Shown piece after piece: positions 63,018 to 64,000 of a DNA stretch of 64,000 bases. Location: assembly GCA_905480645.1 (NCBI GenBank), contig CAJQRC010000017.1, forward strand, positions 21,941 to 85,940, read 5' to 3'. This DNA is from an uncultured Tateyamaria sp. Its GTDB lineage: Bacteria; Pseudomonadota; Alphaproteobacteria; Rhodobacterales; Rhodobacteraceae. Within the stretch, counting starts at the first letter, position 1; each line of letters starts with the position of its first letter. Under the pieces are notes generated by a model, which had not been told where the DNA came from, searched no databases, and saw only the letters and a program-made list of their open reading frames with translations. Both the position numbers and the translations under genes were made by a program.

Positions 63018-63928
63018 TGGGAGCAGAATTTGTTTCACTCTCTCTCACGCCAATAATAATAGGCGTTTGCGTTGCTATCGGTTGTGCGTTGCCTGGAAAT
63101 TTTCTGTTATTACGAAGCCAGTCTCTGATTGGTGATGCTATTAGCCATGTTGTATTGCCTGGCATAGTTGTAGCATTTCTTGTCACCGGTGCTGTGGCAA
63201 CTGGACCTATGTTGTTTGGGGCGGCTTCTGCGGCTTTAATAGCAGTCTTAGCAATTGAGGTTGTTAGGCGGCTTGGCCGCATTGAAACAGGTGCTGCTAT
63301 GGGCGTGATTTTTACTGCAATGTTTGCTGTAGGCGTTCTACTTCTTGAGCAATCGGATACCTCAGGCGTTCATTTAGATGTTGAGCACGCGTTATTTGGT
63401 AATCTGGAAAGTCTTATTTGGCTTGATGCAAAAGGATGGGGTTCCCTGCTTGATCCAGCGACGCTCAGAACTGTCCCAGTTGAACTGCCTCGGATGATGG
63501 CGGCACTTCTCTTGATTTGTATTTTTATTTTTATCTTCTGGAGACCATTAGGCGTGTCCACCTTTGATGAGGCGTATGCGAAAAGTGTTGGTATTGCTAC
63601 CAGTTCACTGGGATTGGTGCTTGTATTTGTTTCTGCAATTGCGGCAGTTGCAGCATTTGATGCGGTTGGATCAATCATTGTCATTGCCATGTTTATTTGC
63701 CCGCCTGCGGCTGCTCGGATGATGACTAATAGGTTGGGTCATCAAATTGCCTGGTCAGTTATTTTTGCAGCTTTTGCTGCAATCGTAGGTTATTTTTTAG
63801 CAGGATATGGACCACAATGGTTTGGCGATTTCAATTCTGTAAGTGCAGCGGGCATGATTGCAACAATATCTGGGGTCATATTGGCAATTACCGCTATGAT
63901 TGGACCATGTAGAAAGCGTACGACCTGA
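63017..63928 (+). CDS. Metal ABC transporter permease (TroD/SitD type)
   Basis: The second ABC-3 permease has 303 residues and eight or nine predicted spans, with LIGDAISHVVLPGIVVAFLV near 40-59 and VGSIIVIAMFICPPAAARM near 217-235, the conserved ISH/LPG and C-terminal PPAAA motifs of the family. The ATG at 63017 shares its A with the preceding TGA stop; a TTG one codon earlier is an alternative. It ends the troABCD-like operon. Bases 63929-64000 downstream show nothing recognisable. Confidence 0.92.
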   Translation: MGAEFVSLSLTPIIIGVCVAIGCALPGNFLLLRSQSLIGDAISHVVLPGIVVAFLVTGAVATGPMLFGAASAALIAVLAIEVVRRLGRIETGAAMGVIFTAMFAVGVLLLEQSDTSGVHLDVEHALFGNLESLIWLDAKGWGSLLDPATLRTVPVELPRMMAALLLICIFIFIFWRPLGVSTFDEAYAKSVGIATSSLGLVLVFVSAIAAVAAFDAVGSIIVIAMFICPPAAARMMTNRLGHQIAWSVIFAAFAAIVGYFLAGYGPQWFGDFNSVSAAGMIATISGVILAITAMIGPCRKRTT

Positions 63929-64000
63929 ATCTTTACCCTAAAGAGTAACTCTGGTTGTAGATGTCTCAAGACAATTGTTTACATGCTCTCAATTTGTATT

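Noticed and set aside
1..64000. tRNA, rRNA, CRISPR, insertion sequence, prophage or integron
   Set aside because: I looked for T-loop consensus, repeat-spacer patterns, transposase/integrase motifs and long terminal repeats and found none.

Overview
The window reads as chromosome of a low-GC marine alphaproteobacterium, most likely the Roseobacter group (Rhodobacterales). This is inferred from gene content and order: rbfA/truB/rpsO/pnp, amidase/aminotransferase/ftsK/lolA, rsmB/purH/lspA/DUF3035/paired M16 peptidases, DUF1674 (SDHAF4-like), paired 815-residue dimethylglycine-dehydrogenase-like flavoproteins, TRAP and TctA transporters, and an ALDH16-deoC pair. Coding density is high. I see no IS element, prophage, CRISPR array, rRNA or tRNA, and no GC or codon break suggesting recent transfer.

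Layout. 1-16 kb is accessory catabolism. A truncated TctA permease gene lies divergent from a LacI regulator. A LysR regulator is divergent from xdhABC, followed by guanine deaminase and (S)-ureidoglycine aminohydrolase (purine breakdown). A TRAP transporter is co-oriented with an N-acyl-D-amino-acid deacylase under a divergent LysR. 16-25 kb holds housekeeping genes: a UbiH-type hydroxylase, an amidase, an aminotransferase, FtsK, LolA, a lytic transglycosylase lipoprotein, an AEC transporter and HspQ. 25-31 kb holds gamma-glutamyltransferase, a small-ORF/NrtS/PAS-adenylate-cyclase group, a thiolase and free-methionine-(R)-sulfoxide reductase. 31-37 kb is a one-carbon block: an XRE-cupin regulator, two 815-residue FAD/GcvT demethylases and a homocysteine S-methyltransferase between them, fitting glycine betaine/dimethylglycine/sarcosine demethylation. 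37-56 kb is mostly core: RarD, RluA, a cold shock protein, an aldehyde dehydrogenase, 1-Cys peroxiredoxin, pnp, rpsO, truB, rbfA, dapB, rsmB, purH, lspA and the M16 pair. 56-64 kb carries ALDH16-deoC and a TroABCD/SitABCD-type metal ABC transporter with two operator-like palindromes upstream.

Regulatory DNA is unusually legible. Inverted repeats sit in several divergent or upstream gaps: tctA/lacI, lysR/xdhA, upstream of allE, lysR/dctP, ubiH/amidase, upstream of the XRE-cupin gene, and upstream of troA. Hairpins also lie in the likely leaders of hspQ, csp, rpsO and pnp, and between dctP and dctQ. The least-explained item is the NrtS-like membrane protein apparently co-transcribed with a PAS-coupled class III adenylate cyclase. 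All functional calls come from reading the sequence; no database search was run.
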